Below, one piece after another: positions 1 through 9,766 of a stretch of DNA of 64,000 nucleotides. The notes below the pieces were generated by a model. That model had not been told where the DNA came from and searched no databases. It worked only from the letters and a program-made list of their open reading frames with translations. Source of the DNA: Caulobacteraceae bacterium (GTDB taxonomy: Bacteria > Pseudomonadota > Alphaproteobacteria > Caulobacterales > Aquidulcibacteraceae). Where the stretch lies: NCBI GenBank assembly GCA_016703335.1, contig JADJCG010000007.1, forward strand, positions 62,001 to 126,000, in the 5' to 3' direction. Positions within the stretch are counted from its first letter, which is position 1. Every line of letters begins with the position of its first letter. A program made the translations under genes and the position numbers.

Positions 1-848
1 CCTCCGGCGTCATTGTTCGCGACGCAGCCTCAATGAGGTAGATGGAAAGGTTGAGAGGCTGCTCTGAGAGCGGATAGAGTTTGAAGCGTCGTTCCTCGTC
101 GGTGGGGTCCAATATCAAGCATGGTGCAACTGTCACCCAGTCGCTTCGACCGATCAGATCAGAATCGCGAGCGCTGAATCGATGCGAAGTTCCGCGGCGA
201 TCGTGAGACCTTGGGCCGCAAGAGACGCCGCAATCGCCGCGTGCCGTTTCGGGGACAAGATCGGCAAAACGAGTTTGATTTGCGACCCCCGCGGAATTTC
301 CCCGGTACCCCCACTTAGCGCGTCGTTGCCAACTATGCATTCGGCCGTGGTTAGCAGGCGACGAGAACGCAGGGCACCCCCTACTGGCTGCGACCCGAGA
401 CCAAAATCGATTTGGCCCGATATAATCATCTGATGCTGGGCTTCGGCCACGCATTCCACGATCCGTACATGAACGTTCGGATTGCGTTCGTTGTATTTGA
501 GGAGCGCGCGCCCGAGTAAACGATGGGTCAAAACCGGCGAGGCGCCTAATGCGAAGCTCCCCTGATGGCCATGTGACAGGCGACTTATGCGTCCCGCGAC
601 TTCGTCCAGTTCTCTGATGATCTGAACGCAGGTCCGATAGAATTCCCCCGCGGCTGGCGTAACCTCCACGCCCGCCCGCTCCCGGACGAACAGTTTCGCA
701 CCAAGCAGCTGTTCCAACTGGCGAATATGGTGTGACACGCCGGACTGAGTACTGTTCTCGCGCAACGCCGCAGCCGTGAACGACTTTCTTCGTACGCTGC
801 GACGAACAATCTTATGTCCGCAAGCGACCCTCTGAAGCGCACGCTCAC
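1..848 (-). CDS. LysR-type transcriptional regulator (3' end beyond window; frameshifted)
   Basis: DNA-binding regulator of the LysR family. The GTG at 848 is preceded by AAAGGAGGAAA and opens a helix-turn-helix beginning DIRLFVAAYEE; the domain then continues in another frame (SFTAAALRENSTQSGVSHHI, ALRENSTQ helix) through LFVRERAGVEVTPAG. The effector domain runs to about 155, where a second break shifts it into a frame ending in LIGRSDWVTVAP and leaving the window. Breaks therefore lie near 785 and 155. It is divergent from the FMN reductase at 1122 with an inverted repeat between them, the usual LysR arrangement, so it probably regulates that gene. The ligand is unknown. Confidence 0.85.
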
Positions 849-922
849 TTGCGTTTCCTCCTTTTGCAACACTTTGCGACAATTGCCGTAGCCGATCAAA
901 TCGGCACGCCTGTAGCATTGAT

Positions 923-954
923 GTTGCGGTGCGGGATATTTTGTGCGCCGCAAC
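923..954. promoter_or_regulatory. Inverted repeat, candidate LysR operator between divergent genes
   Basis: GTTGCGGTGC (923-932) and GCGCCGCAAC (945-954) form a 10-bp inverted repeat with one mismatch and a 12-bp AT-richer spacer. It lies between the divergent LysR start (848) and the FMN reductase start (1122). Spacing and position fit a LysR box; this is inference from symmetry alone. Confidence 0.4.
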
Positions 955-1121
955 AGAACCGCCGGGATTTTCGCCCGATCCCCGTGCGGCTGGTCACGCC
1001 GCGGTTTCTACCTTTGGCTGGGCGGCGTGGCGCGCGCCCCCAGGGCGCATATACTCATCGGCTTTACGGAATGGCCGTCGATTTTCCACTCGAATACCAT
1101 CTCGGTAATCAGAGGTGGACC

Positions 1122-1734
1122 ATGTTGATTGTTGGCGTTGGCGGATCGATGCGACCGGGTTCTTCAACCGAGTGCGCGCTCGACATCGCGGTGAAGGCGG
1201 CCGCATTGGGCGCTGGCGCTCAAGCCCAGGTCTTCGGAAGCGAGACGCTCTGCGTGTTGCCGCACTACGGGACGCAAGCACTCAATCAAACCGCGACGCG
1301 CTACATTGAAGCCATCCGGCAAGCTGACGCTATCATCATCGCTAGCCCCGGCTACCACGGTACGCTCTCGGGTCTCGTTAAGAACGCACTTGACTACATC
1401 GAGGAGACCTCTCGCGACGCTCGCCCGTATCTTAGCACGGTGCCGGTGGGTCTGATTGCGACCGCGGGCGGTTGGCAGGCGGCGGTCAGCACCCTTGGCT
1501 CCTTGCGCAGCGTTGTCCACGCACTGAGAGGTTGGCCTACGCCGTTCGGGGCCGCCATCCGCACAGCGCCGGGCATGTTCGAGCACGGACGGTGCCGCGA
1601 CGAAGAAGTACAGAATCAGCTTGAGCTCGTGGGACGCCGGGTCAGCGGAATTTCTCTCGGTGACGTCGGCGCGCGATCCAACATTTGCTTCGCGCCTTCC
1701 CGCCGAACAGTTCGCGGCGAGGGTTGTGGCGTGA
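1122..1734 (+). CDS. NADPH-dependent FMN reductase (one frameshift)
   Basis: Flavodoxin-fold NAD(P)H:flavin reductase that supplies reduced FMN to flavin monooxygenases. The ATG at 1122 follows AGAGGTGG. Visible family features are the early phosphate-binding loop (GVGGSMRPGSS), ADAIIIASPGYHGTLSGLVKNALDY, and the glycine-rich stretch at VGLIATAGG. Near 1640 the frame slips by one; the continuing frame (SAEFLSVTSARDPTFASRLP) ends at a TGA at 1732-1734 that overlaps the next GTG by four bases. Length of about 204 residues is normal. A plausible partner is the luciferase-like enzyme at 4499-5589. Confidence 0.85.
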
Positions 1735-2014
1735 TTGTTTCCGTCAGGGACGGTTCGCTGCACATCGAAGAGCCCGACAACTTCAAGGCGTTCAGCTTTC
1801 GTGTGCCGATAGGCGCAACCCTAGAAGATGTTGACGCGGTCCGGTTCGATGGCGAACACGCTGGATTTCGCAACGCCACCTCAAGGATTGGCCTCCTCGC
1901 CGCTCGGACCAAGACTGGCAGAACAAACTCAACGCGATGATCGACTACGCACGAAGCAAGGCTTGGGTGGACGAAGCAACCCAAGCCATTCGCGCTCACG
2001 TCGTACGCATCTAA
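1731..2014 (+). CDS. Hypothetical protein of about 94 residues coupled to the FMN reductase
   Basis: Not recognised. It starts at a GTG overlapping the reductase stop (GTGA), which implies translational coupling. The N-terminal part reads VIVSVRDGSLHIEEPDNFKA; after a break near 1862 the C-terminal part is charged and tryptophan-rich (DWQNKLNAMIDYARSKAWVD) and stops at 2014. No membrane segment, cysteine cluster or known motif is visible. The end overlaps the convergent amidohydrolase by four bases. Coupling suggests it works with the flavin reductase or its monooxygenase. Confidence 0.55.
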
Positions 2015-2890
2015 TCGCTCCACGGTCGCGTCATGGCGCTCGCGAAAATCCGAACAATTCCTCCGCGTTTCGCCGCATGATCAAGTCGCGTCCCCTCATC
2101 GGGAGCCCACAGAAGCATAAGGTCGAGAAGATCGGCCTCGTTCGGCATAGGCAAGAAATAGTTCGGGTGAGGATAATCGGACCCGTAAAGCAAGCGGTCT
2201 GGCCTGCGCGCCACCAGCGCGTGGATAAATGGCAAGGTATCCTCGAACGGCGCGAGCGGCAGCTTGGAGAAGCGCGGCGAGAGCTTGATCCAACAGCGCC
2301 CCGTATCAAGGTAGCTCAAGATCTTCTTGAAATGGGCGCTCTCTAGTCCCTGCGTCGGATCGGGCATCCCTGAGTGCTCGATAACGAACTTGCCCTCGAT
2401 GGAATCAATCTGCCCAGCCCAAGCATCGAGTTGCGCTGTGTTGGCGATAGGAAAATGGGCCGTCCAACCCATCGCTTGCACGCGATCAAGCGCATCTCGG
2501 GTAGGAGCATTGATGCCGGGAAGCGGGCCCCAACAACCCCAACGTCGGCGAGCAGCCGCAGTTCGCGATTGGTGATCTCCGGCGCAGGGATCACCACACC
2601 GCGATAGTTTTCGGGATTGCGGCAGAGCAAGTGGACGAGATGATCGTAGCTGAACGCGTGACCTCCGGACGCAACGATTAGAGCGCGGGGAAAACCCAGT
2701 GCATTTTGAACTTTCTCAAAGTCCTCGAGCGTCGAATCCGCAAGCTCAACTGGTGTCGACGGCGCGAGCGGATAGACCGTCTGCGGACCTATGATATGAA
2801 CGTGACAGGTCCTGCTACCGGCCGGCGGAATAAATGCGGGCGCACGCACGTCACGAATGGGCGGTGGGCTTTTCGGCTTGTCGGTTGCAT
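2011..2890 (-). CDS. Amidohydrolase, PDC-lactonase-like (COG3618) family (frameshifted)
   Basis: TIM-barrel metal-dependent hydrolase related to 2-pyrone-4,6-dicarboxylate lactonases. The N-terminal part (SPPPIRDVRAPAFIPPAGS, then CHVHIIGP with the HxH metal motif) is in one frame; the C-terminal part (FVIEHSGMPDP, YGSDYPHPN) is in another, with a break near 2490. The ATG at 2890 has GAGAGGAG upstream but is one base out of frame with the conserved start, so a missing base next to the start is likely. It follows the SnoaL-like gene on the same strand. Such enzymes act on ring-cleavage lactones or acylated intermediates; the substrate here is unknown. Confidence 0.8.
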
Positions 2891-2935
2891 AGGCTCCTCT
2901 CTCACCGGCGAATGTGACGACGCGGTCAACCCAGG

Positions 2936-3319
2936 CTAGCCGAGCAAAGCGCCTACGACTTCGTTGGCGTGTGCTGTGTCATGGTACTCTCGCATCGCCT
3001 TGATCTTCCCGCCTTCGACTTCGAAGAGGAAGTGGTATGCGTTCCGGTACTTGGCCCCGGACTTGAAGTCGGCGAATGAGCGAGCCTCGACTGCGACCCT
3101 ATTTCCCTCGCACGTTGTCCCGACGATCTCGAGCCGCAGGCCCTTATCATCCAAGTGCGGACCGAGGAGCTGTTCGATCTCCTCTGCCCGATCCTGAATC
3201 TCTCCTCTCCCGGCGGACCACCAAACGAAGCCCGGTGCCCCGTGCGTCCGAATTGCCGTCAGCGTGCCGGCCGAATTCAGCGTGTTGAAGAATGCGTTGA
3301 CCACGTCTCTGCCGGACAT
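2936..3319 (-). CDS. SnoaL-like/NTF2-fold protein
   Basis: Intact 127-residue protein with the cone-shaped NTF2/SnoaL or limonene-epoxide-hydrolase look: an N-terminal helix (VNAFFNTLNSAGTLTAI), a tryptophan-containing strand (APGFVWWSAGRGE), strands with EVEARSF-type spacing, and a closing FEVEGGKIKAMREYHDT. Members are small polyketide or terpenoid cyclases, epoxide hydrolases or ligand binders; the catalytic role cannot be set from sequence. It sits between the thiolase and the amidohydrolase on the same strand with short gaps, so it is probably in one transcript with them. Confidence 0.75.
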   Translation of the reverse strand: MSGRDVVNAFFNTLNSAGTLTAIRTHGAPGFVWWSAGRGEIQDRAEEIEQLLGPHLDDKGLRLEIVGTTCEGNRVAVEARSFADFKSGAKYRNAYHFLFEVEGGKIKAMREYHDTAHANEVVGALLG

Positions 3320-3352
3320 AACACCGCCCCCAAGAATGTTCGAGTGTATGCG

Positions 3353-4532
3353 CTAGACGCGCTCGTAGAGGGTCACGACGCCGGTGCTGCCGACGCCGGA
3401 GTTCTGGGCGAGGCCGAAGCGTGCTTGCTCAACCTGTCGAGTTCCGCATTCGCCGCGCAGCTGCCACGTAATTTCCGCGCATTGCGCTAAGCCAGTCGCA
3501 CCCAACGGGTGCCCCTTTGAGAGCAGCCCGCCCGAAGGGTTGATCACGACCTTCCCACCATAGGTGTTTTGATCGTCGCTCACAAACGCTTCGAGGTCTT
3601 GCAGCTTTGTGAAGCCCAGCGAGGAATAGACGACCAACTCGTTCACGCTGAAGCAGTCGTGAATTTCAGCCACTTTGACTTCATCGGGTCCGACGCCGGC
3701 CTTCTCATACACCTCATTAGCCGCGCGTGTGATGATCTGCTCCCCGAGCAGCGCCATGGGTGATGTCGCCGAAGGGATGTCGTCGAAGTCGCTGTGCATC
3801 GCTTGGGCTCGGATCGCGACCTTCGGGGAAATGCCAGCTTGGCCGCAAAGCGTTCTGAGACAAGTATCGCCGCCGCCCCGCCTGTCGGCGGGCAAGCTTG
3901 CAGCCTCGTCAACGGTCCAATCAACCGCGGGGACGAGAGTACCTGCTCCACCGTTACCTGATCGCGAAAGATCGCACGGGATTGTCGGCTGCGTGGCGGC
4001 GCGCCTTCACGACGACCTTCGCAAATGTTTCGTCCGTTATACCATAGTCGGCCTGCAGCTTCTGAGCTGCAGCCCCGAAGCAGCGAAACGAGAGCGGCAA
4101 GTGGGCGCCCTCTTGGCTGAACTCAGCGACCTTGTCCTCAAACCGCTGCATTGGATTGACCATGTCGGACATTTCCGGCCCGGTCACGGGCCCGGCAGGC
4201 ATTTGTTCGAAACCAAGCGCAAGAACGCAATCAGCGCCCCCGGCTTCAACCAGCTGCCGCGCCAGAAACAACGCCGTCGACGCAGAAGCGCAGGAATTGT
4301 TGAGGTTGACGATCGGAATGCCAGTCGACCCAAACAATTGAAGAATCGATTGGCCGCACGATGTGGTGCCATACACGTAACTTGCGTACGCCTGTTGGAG
4401 ATCGGCGAACTCCAATCCGGAATCGACAAGCGCATCGCGAAGTGCGCGCTCGGCCATGTCGGTGTACGTTTGACCGGCGCTCGGCTTGCTAAAGGGCGTC
4501 ATACCCACGCCCGCGACCAACGCTCTACCCAT
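3353..4532 (-). CDS. SCP2-type thiolase / lipid-transfer acetyl-CoA acetyltransferase (frameshifted)
   Basis: Thiolase of the sterol-carrier-protein-x class, which cleaves 3-ketoacyl-CoA, often of branched or cyclic side chains. Start ATG at 4532 follows GGGAGGATATAAA. The nucleophile cysteine is in LNNSCASASTAL (about residue 90), the second active-site region is EIHDCFSVNE, and the C-terminal His/Gly motif is GHPLGATG. Breaks are near 3952 and 3835; the middle piece carries PPTGGAAAILVSERFA. The normal C-terminal Cys-containing loop is replaced by a GVGSTGVVTLYE end, as in this class. It overlaps the 3' end of the LLM gene. Confidence 0.85.
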
Positions 4533-5589
4533 TTTATATCCTCCCGTTCTCGCCTCAGCTTGCTCTCGACATGAGCAGGCCTGCGAGACTTGTCACTGAA
4601 CGCGGGCATGATCTCGCGCGCGAATTCCCTGAGCGCGTCAGTCGAGGCGGTGGTGTCCGTTAGGAGAACGTACTCGACACCTAAGGCTTCGAGTTCGTTC
4701 AAGCGAGAGACAACCATGTCAGGCGTGCCGATGATCGCCGCGCGTTCCGCAAATGCCCACGCCGCTTCCATTGAGTCGGGGGCAAGGCCTGCCGGAGCAA
4801 CGAACGTGCTGCCTTTCAGAGCGCCGGTCTTATGCACCAGATTGGCGCGCTGGCGGATAATCTCTGTGCTGGCTTCCCCGCTGTGCGTGATGTTAATCGA
4901 GCGCGCCGTGCCGACGTCGCGCGCATTCCAAACTCGGCCCGCGCGTTCGCAAGCATTCCTGAATATCTGAACGCGCTCACCGATCGTCGGCGTGTCGGCC
5001 CACAGGTCGAGCAGCAACTTAAACCCTCTGGAAGCCGCCTTCTCGATGCTGGGTGTGCTTCCCGCTCCGACCCAAATCGGCGGGTGAGGTTTTGCAGCGG
5101 AGCTGGCTCCACGACGATGTCGTTGAAGGTCCAGTATTTCCCGGAGTGCGAGAAACGTTCTGTGGCGGTCAGTGACTTTAGGATAAGCGTGAGCGCTTCT
5201 TCGTAGCGTTCCGCCGCTTGAGACTGGTCTATGTTGAAGCCGTTGAACTCAATAGGTCGATAGCCCTTACCGATGCCTATGTCGGCTCGGCCGCCTGACA
5301 GGATATCGAGCGTGCCGATTTGCTCGGCAAGCAGGACCGGATTGTGCCAGGGCAAAACCGTGACGCCCGTCCCAAGGCGAATGCGATTCGTGCGCGCGGC
5401 CATATACGACAGGAGGTTGAGCGTCGCTGAGACCTGCCCCAACCCGGTGAAATGGTGCTCAACCACGTAGATACTCTCGAAACCCAGAGCATCGGCCTCG
5501 CACACATAGTCGATGAACTTGCCGTAGTTCTGACTATCGCTGGATGCACCGCCAGCCGCCAAAGCTCCGCCGAACAAGCCAAAACGCAT
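4499..5589 (-). CDS. LLM-class flavin-dependent oxidoreductase (bacterial luciferase-like; frameshifted)
   Basis: TIM-barrel oxidoreductase of the luciferase-like superfamily. The ATG at 5589 follows ATGGAGGATGGGCA. The first frame shows FESIYVVEHHFTGLGQ, LGTGVTVLPWHNPVLLAEQI, LDILSGGRADIGIGKGY and HSGKYWTFNDIVVEP. A break near 5085 moves to a frame with LLDLWADTP, FVAPAGLAPDSMEAAW and IIGTPDMVVSRLNELEALGV. Cofactor may be FMN (a reductase is at 1122) or F420; the WHNP/EQIGTLDILSGGR pattern is typical of FMN-type members, but this is inference. The 3' end as read overlaps the thiolase start by 34 bases, so the true stop may be nearer 4560 with one more error. Confidence 0.8.
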
Positions 5590-5603
5590 TGCCCATCCTC
5601 CAT

Positions 5604-5740
5604 TGGGAATTGCGCTTCACCATGGTGGGCAGATCACCCAGCCGCCATGCCTCAACTCGGATGGGGATATCGACATATCGGGGCAAAGCGGGTGTCCAGA
5701 GGACCATCCCCTCATGGAATGCGCCTAGCTCTGCGGCCAT
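5604..5740 (-). other. Possible short leader ORF upstream of the LLM gene
   Basis: On the minus strand an open stretch from an ATG at 5740 gives a protein-like 45-residue sequence (LPRYVDIPIRVEAWRLGDLP) and runs into the LLM start region. There is no clear ribosome site and no recognised family. It could be a remnant, a leader peptide or chance coding in GC-rich DNA. The rest of 5590-5858 is the divergent promoter region for the LLM gene and the TonB receptor. Confidence 0.2.
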
Positions 5741-5858
5741 CAATTCGAAGCATGCCCGACGGAAGGACTTATCATGCCTGGATCATGAACCGCGCCCCCC
5801 TACACTCCCGCCACCCTAGAGAACCGCCGATCCAATCAGGCGCAAGGGGAGGAAGAAG

Positions 5859-8065
5859 ATGGCAAACCGTTCCGCAAAGGGGCTGCGTTCGATTGGCTTA
5901 GGCGGCGAGAGTCGCTCTGGCTTACGTCTTGGCCTTGGGCGCAACCAGCGCGCAGGCACAAACAAGTTCCGAGACGCCGCCCGCTCGGACGGCTGAAACA
6001 GGTCGGATAGCGGGGAACTGGTGGTTACCGCACAGCGCCGCTCCGAGCGCCTCCAGGATGTCCCAATCTCCATTTCTGCGCTTGGCGCGGAAGAATTGTC
6101 TGACCGGGGCGTAGATGATGTGACTGCGCTACGCGGGTGGCGCCAGGCGTATCGATTTCTCATTCCGCGGGTGTCAACGCGTCGAATCTGGTCGCGATGC
6201 GTGGCGTCTCTGGCCTGCCGCAACCTATTGGAACCAGCCTCGCGACAGGCGTTTATTTGGACGGTGTCTACCTGTCGCGCCCTGACGCGGCTGTATTCGC
6301 GCTCGATGACATCGAACGCATTGAGATTCTTCGGGGACCGCAAGGTACCCTCTACGGGCGCAACACAACCGCTGGCGCGATTAACATTATCACTCGGCTC
6401 CCGGGCGATACGGTCGAAGGAGGCCTCGACGTTTCGGCTGGAAACTTCAACAGCTTCTCCGCGCGCGGTTCGTTGAGCGGTCCGCTGGGTGGTAACTTCT
6501 CTGGGGGGACTCTCGGAGGGTTTCGTTCGCACGACGGGTACATCACGAATACAGTAACCGGCCACGAACTGAATGCAGTCGAAGACCACACCTTGCGCGG
6601 CGTTCTTCGCTATCTGTCCGACGGCGGCGATTTCGATGCGCGCCTGAGCGTCGATGAGTCCGTCTCAACCGGTCAGGATGTTTTCAAAAACGTTTATGCG
6701 TTTCCGGCCGCGACGCTTCTGGGGCCAGGGATCCTGAAGAAGTCTCGCTCGATGCAAATTCTGAGTCTCTCACCGCTAGAGAGAGGTGACAAGCCAGGGG
6801 TCGCTCTAACAGTCACGTATAGCCCCAACCACGCAGCTTGAACTCACCTCGATCACGAGCGTCAGAGAGCTGCAATCGGACACGTCGTTTGACGTCGACT
6901 CATCGCCTACTCCTCTGCTCATCAGCTCGATCCGCAATTCCAGTGACACGTTTAACCAGGAGGTCCACGCGGTATGGGATTTGGGGCGGTTCCGGCTTAC
7001 AACTGGCGCAAATTACTACCACGAAGAAGCGGAAGTCGGGTTCGGCAGCACCAGGCGCGGCAACGACTCTGGAACTACACCAACCCACACGACACGACGA
7101 CGCTGGACGCGTACGCCCTCTTCGGTCAGGCCGAGGACTTCACCGACCGGCTAACGCTGGTGTTGGGAGCGCGCTACAATGAAGAACATCGCGACTACAC
7201 GGTGGATTACACTCAGGCGCCCGTCCCAGGCATTGTAACAAGCGGCAGCATCACGGATTCGATCGTCATTCCGTCGCTCGGCTTAACTTCGAGTTGACGC
7301 CGGATGCTTTTGTACGCAAAATACAGTGAGGGTTACCAGGCGCCGGGCTTCAATGGGTTCCCCGGCCGTCTCGTGCCGCCAAACACGTTCTATGCCGAAA
7401 ACCTCGACGCCTTCGAACTCGGAATAAAATCGCAATTCTTCGATCGCGCCCTGACGTTCAACGCGGCCGCCTTCCACTACGAGTACAGCGACCTCCAGGT
7501 ACGCGGTACCCCCGGACCCGGGTTGACCGACATTCGTAACGCCGCGGGGGCCACGATTGACGGGGTAGAAGCGAGCGTCGTTCTCAGAGCCAACGAGTAT
7601 TTGTCGTTCACCGGCAATCTCACATATTTGGATGCTCGGTACGACGAGTTCTGCGAACTCATCGGCGGAGGATCGCCCGTCGGAGCTGATCCACTTTGTG
7701 ATGCGACGCACGCCGACCGCTCTGGTAACCGGCTCAGCCTTGCGCCGGAGTGGACCGGCGGGGTGAACGCCAATCTAGAAGTTCCGATGGGCAGCATCAC
7801 TTTGCGGGGCAATTTGGGCTACTCCTTCGAGACCAACAGCTTTTTCACGTCGGTGAACGAGGATGTTCTGAGCACCGGCGGTTGGGAGCGTATCGATGCT
7901 CGACTGGGTGTCGGATTTGCCGATGGCCTTGAGGTCTACGCTTTTGGCCGCAACCTGTCTGACGACCGCTACACTGGCTATGGTCTGCGGGCGTTGCCGA
8001 ACTTGGCTCCCGTCACCTTCAACGATCCTCGGACCTACGGCGTCGGCATCCGCTATCACTTCTGA
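5859..8065 (+). CDS. TonB-dependent outer-membrane receptor (multiple frameshifts)
   Basis: Outer-membrane active transporter of about 735 residues, reconstructed over at least five breaks (near 5905, 6000, 6120, 6840, 7065 and 7295). ATG at 5859 follows GGGGAGGAAGAAG. A signal peptide ends at ATSAQA; the plug shows LVVTAQRRSERLQDVPISIS and IERIEILRGPQGTLYGRNT, both standard for the plug. Barrel strands include RLTLVLGARYNEEHRDY, YAKYSEGYQAPGFNG and the terminal YGVGIRYHF with final phenylalanine. Such receptors import bulky hydrophobic or iron-bound ligands; next to acyl-CoA catabolic genes it likely takes up the growth substrate. A strong terminator follows. Confidence 0.9.
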
Positions 8066-8097
8066 GGGTTGCAGCTGCCGCCCACCTCCCAGACTAA

Positions 8098-8136
8098 GGC
8101 CACTCTGACTGACGTCAGAGTGGCCTTTTCTTTTTT
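8098..8136 (+). terminator. Rho-independent terminator after the TonB receptor
   Basis: Perfect 12-bp stem GGCCACTCTGAC / GTCAGAGTGGCC (8098-8109 and 8114-8125) with a TGAC loop, followed by TTTTCTTTTTT. It starts 33 bases after the receptor stop. Confidence 0.95.
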
Positions 8137-8252
8137 CCCCCAGACCCAATCCGATGCAGCGGAGGTTCTCGCATGTGGGCGCGACGGGGCGTACTCTGTC
8201 GGCGCGATCAACCGCCATGAACGAATAAACGCCCATAGAAAGCGACGCCGCC

Positions 8253-9180
8253 GTGAGCACTCGTTCTATCGACTTTCGACTCTTGGAGGCGCTTCAGGCG
8301 TTGGTTTCGGAAGGGCAAGTCTCGCGCGCCGGGAGCGCTTAGGCACCACGCAACCCAAACTTAGCAATGCTCTGGCGCGATTGCGCAAAGCGACGGGGGA
8401 TCCACTCCTCATCCGTACTCCGGAAGGCATGTAGCCTACCGCGCTGGCGCGTGAACTTGCGTCCAGGGCCGGTGAATTTTGAGCTATTGGAACGGCGCGC
8501 TCGGCGGAGACGCGAGCTTCACACCCGAGACCTCAGCTAGGGCATTTCGAATCCAGGCGGCCGATTTTGTGTTGAGTGAAGTCGTCGAACCCGCGCTCAA
8601 AGAAGTTCGAGCCATTGCACCCGGGATTTGCGTATCAGTTTCGCCTCCGCTCTTCAGCGCCATGAAGGAGGGCCTCGAAACCGGAGAACTCGACCTCGTG
8701 CTAGGCACCATCACGGAGATGCCTCAAGATTTCTTTGTTTCGCGCGTTACCTCTTTCGAAGCGTGTTGCATCGTATCCGCGCACCATCCGCGGATAAAGA
8801 AGCGCCTCGATATAGCGGACTACCTACGCGAGGTCGCATGTTGTGCACACGTTTGGCCGTAGTCATCAGCCATCGTTCTACGAGCAGCATATTGACGATC
8901 TCATATCTGCGAGCGGCGGCCGACGGCGCGCCACGATGCACGTCCCGTATGTTGCTTACGCCGACTATTGTGGCGGAAAGTGAACTGATCGCGACATTGC
9001 CCAAGTCCTTCGCGGAGCGTGCCGCCAGCATCTAGGCTGAAGATCTTCAAGCCGCCACTGGCGCTTGGGTCCTTCTCTGTCGCGATGTTGTGGCATGCGA
9101 GGACGAAAAATGACCCAGCGGCGCAGTGGCTTAGGGACGTGATCCGACGCGTGGCGCACGCCAATGGTATCGGCTCGTGA
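8253..9180 (+). CDS. LysR-type regulator (frameshifts and an in-frame amber; possibly a pseudogene)
   Basis: Second LysR-family regulator. GTG at 8253 opens a helix-turn-helix: DFRLLEALQALVSEGQVSRAG, then after a slip near 8335 ERLGTTQPKLSNALARLRKA and LLIRTPEGM. The next codon is TAG at 8431, followed by in-phase family sequence (PTALARELASRAGEF) and a TGA/shift at 8478. The effector domain continues (FRIQAADFVLSEVVEP, ELDLVLGTITEMPQDFFV) and, after more breaks near 8850-9045, closes with SVAMLWHARTKNDPAAQWLR and a TGA at 9178. With four or more lesions this is the best pseudogene candidate in the window, unless the sequence is poor here. Confidence 0.75.
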
Positions 9181-9188
9181 TCCTGCCT

Positions 9189-9764
9189 CTAAGTCTCGGA
9201 ATGCGCGCCGGCGCGCATCGCGTCTTCGAGCTTTAGGTCCACCGTAGCTGTCAAACGCCCTGCCAAGTGATACCAACCTATAGTCACGGCCAGTTCCAAG
9301 ATCGCTGGGACGCTCAGGTAGGCCTGCAATTCGCGGAACGTCTCGTTCCTCACGGCAAGGGGCGCTGTTGAAAGCTCTCGCGCGAGCGTGAGCACCGCAC
9401 GCTCAGCAGCGGAGAAGCAGTCCGCGCGTTCAAAATCTCGAACGCACTCAACTTGGTTCGCTTCCACACCCGCGAGCAGCGCACCTTTGCGATGGTGTGC
9501 GAGTTCGTAAGCGGCCTCGTTGACCTCGCAGGTGTAGAGAATGACGAGCTCGCGCAGTTTTGGCGGCAGGTGAACGCTTCGACGAAGCGCGTCCGACAGC
9601 TGGAGCATCGCGGCGCCGAGATGGGGCGCGTTGCACAGGAGCCGATAGACGTTCGGAACGGGCTGACCGCGGCGCGCAAGCTCGTCGAAGAACGCGAGCG
9701 CCTCGGCCTCAAGATCTCCCCGCTCTGGGATTGGCACACGCGCCAGCCCTTGTTGTTCAGCCAT
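9189..9764 (-). CDS. Carboxymuconolactone decarboxylase (CMD/AhpD-like) family protein
   Basis: Intact 191-residue AhpD-fold protein. The core CMD signature is readable: LPPKLRELVILYTCEVNEAAYELAHHRKGA, i.e. a LRELVIL helix then the E-(x)-Y-E-x-x-H-H-x-x-x-A active-site helix in which a cysteine pair is absent, as in the CMD subgroup lacking peroxidase cysteines. Members are lactone decarboxylases or poorly defined redox helpers. It starts two bases after the stop of the acyl-CoA ligase gene on the same strand, so the two are co-transcribed. Confidence 0.85.
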   Translation of the reverse strand: MAEQQGLARVPIPERGDLEAEALAFFDELARRGQPVPNVYRLLCNAPHLGAAMLQLSDALRRSVHLPPKLRELVILYTCEVNEAAYELAHHRKGALLAGVEANQVECVRDFERADCFSAAERAVLTLARELSTAPLAVRNETFRELQAYLSVPAILELAVTIGWYHLAGRLTATVDLKLEDAMRAGAHSET

Positions 9765-9766
9765 CG

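Noticed and set aside
849..1940. A long plus-strand reading frame that would fuse an N-terminal extension, the FMN reductase and the next protein into one 363-residue product
   Set aside because: The start codon with a good ribosome site is at 1122, and both real proteins use a different frame for their C-terminal parts. The fusion arises only because one frame happens to stay open across a slip.
5859..8065. Four or five separate short genes in the TonB receptor region
   Set aside because: Joined across slips they give one receptor with plug, barrel and terminal phenylalanine in correct order and normal length.
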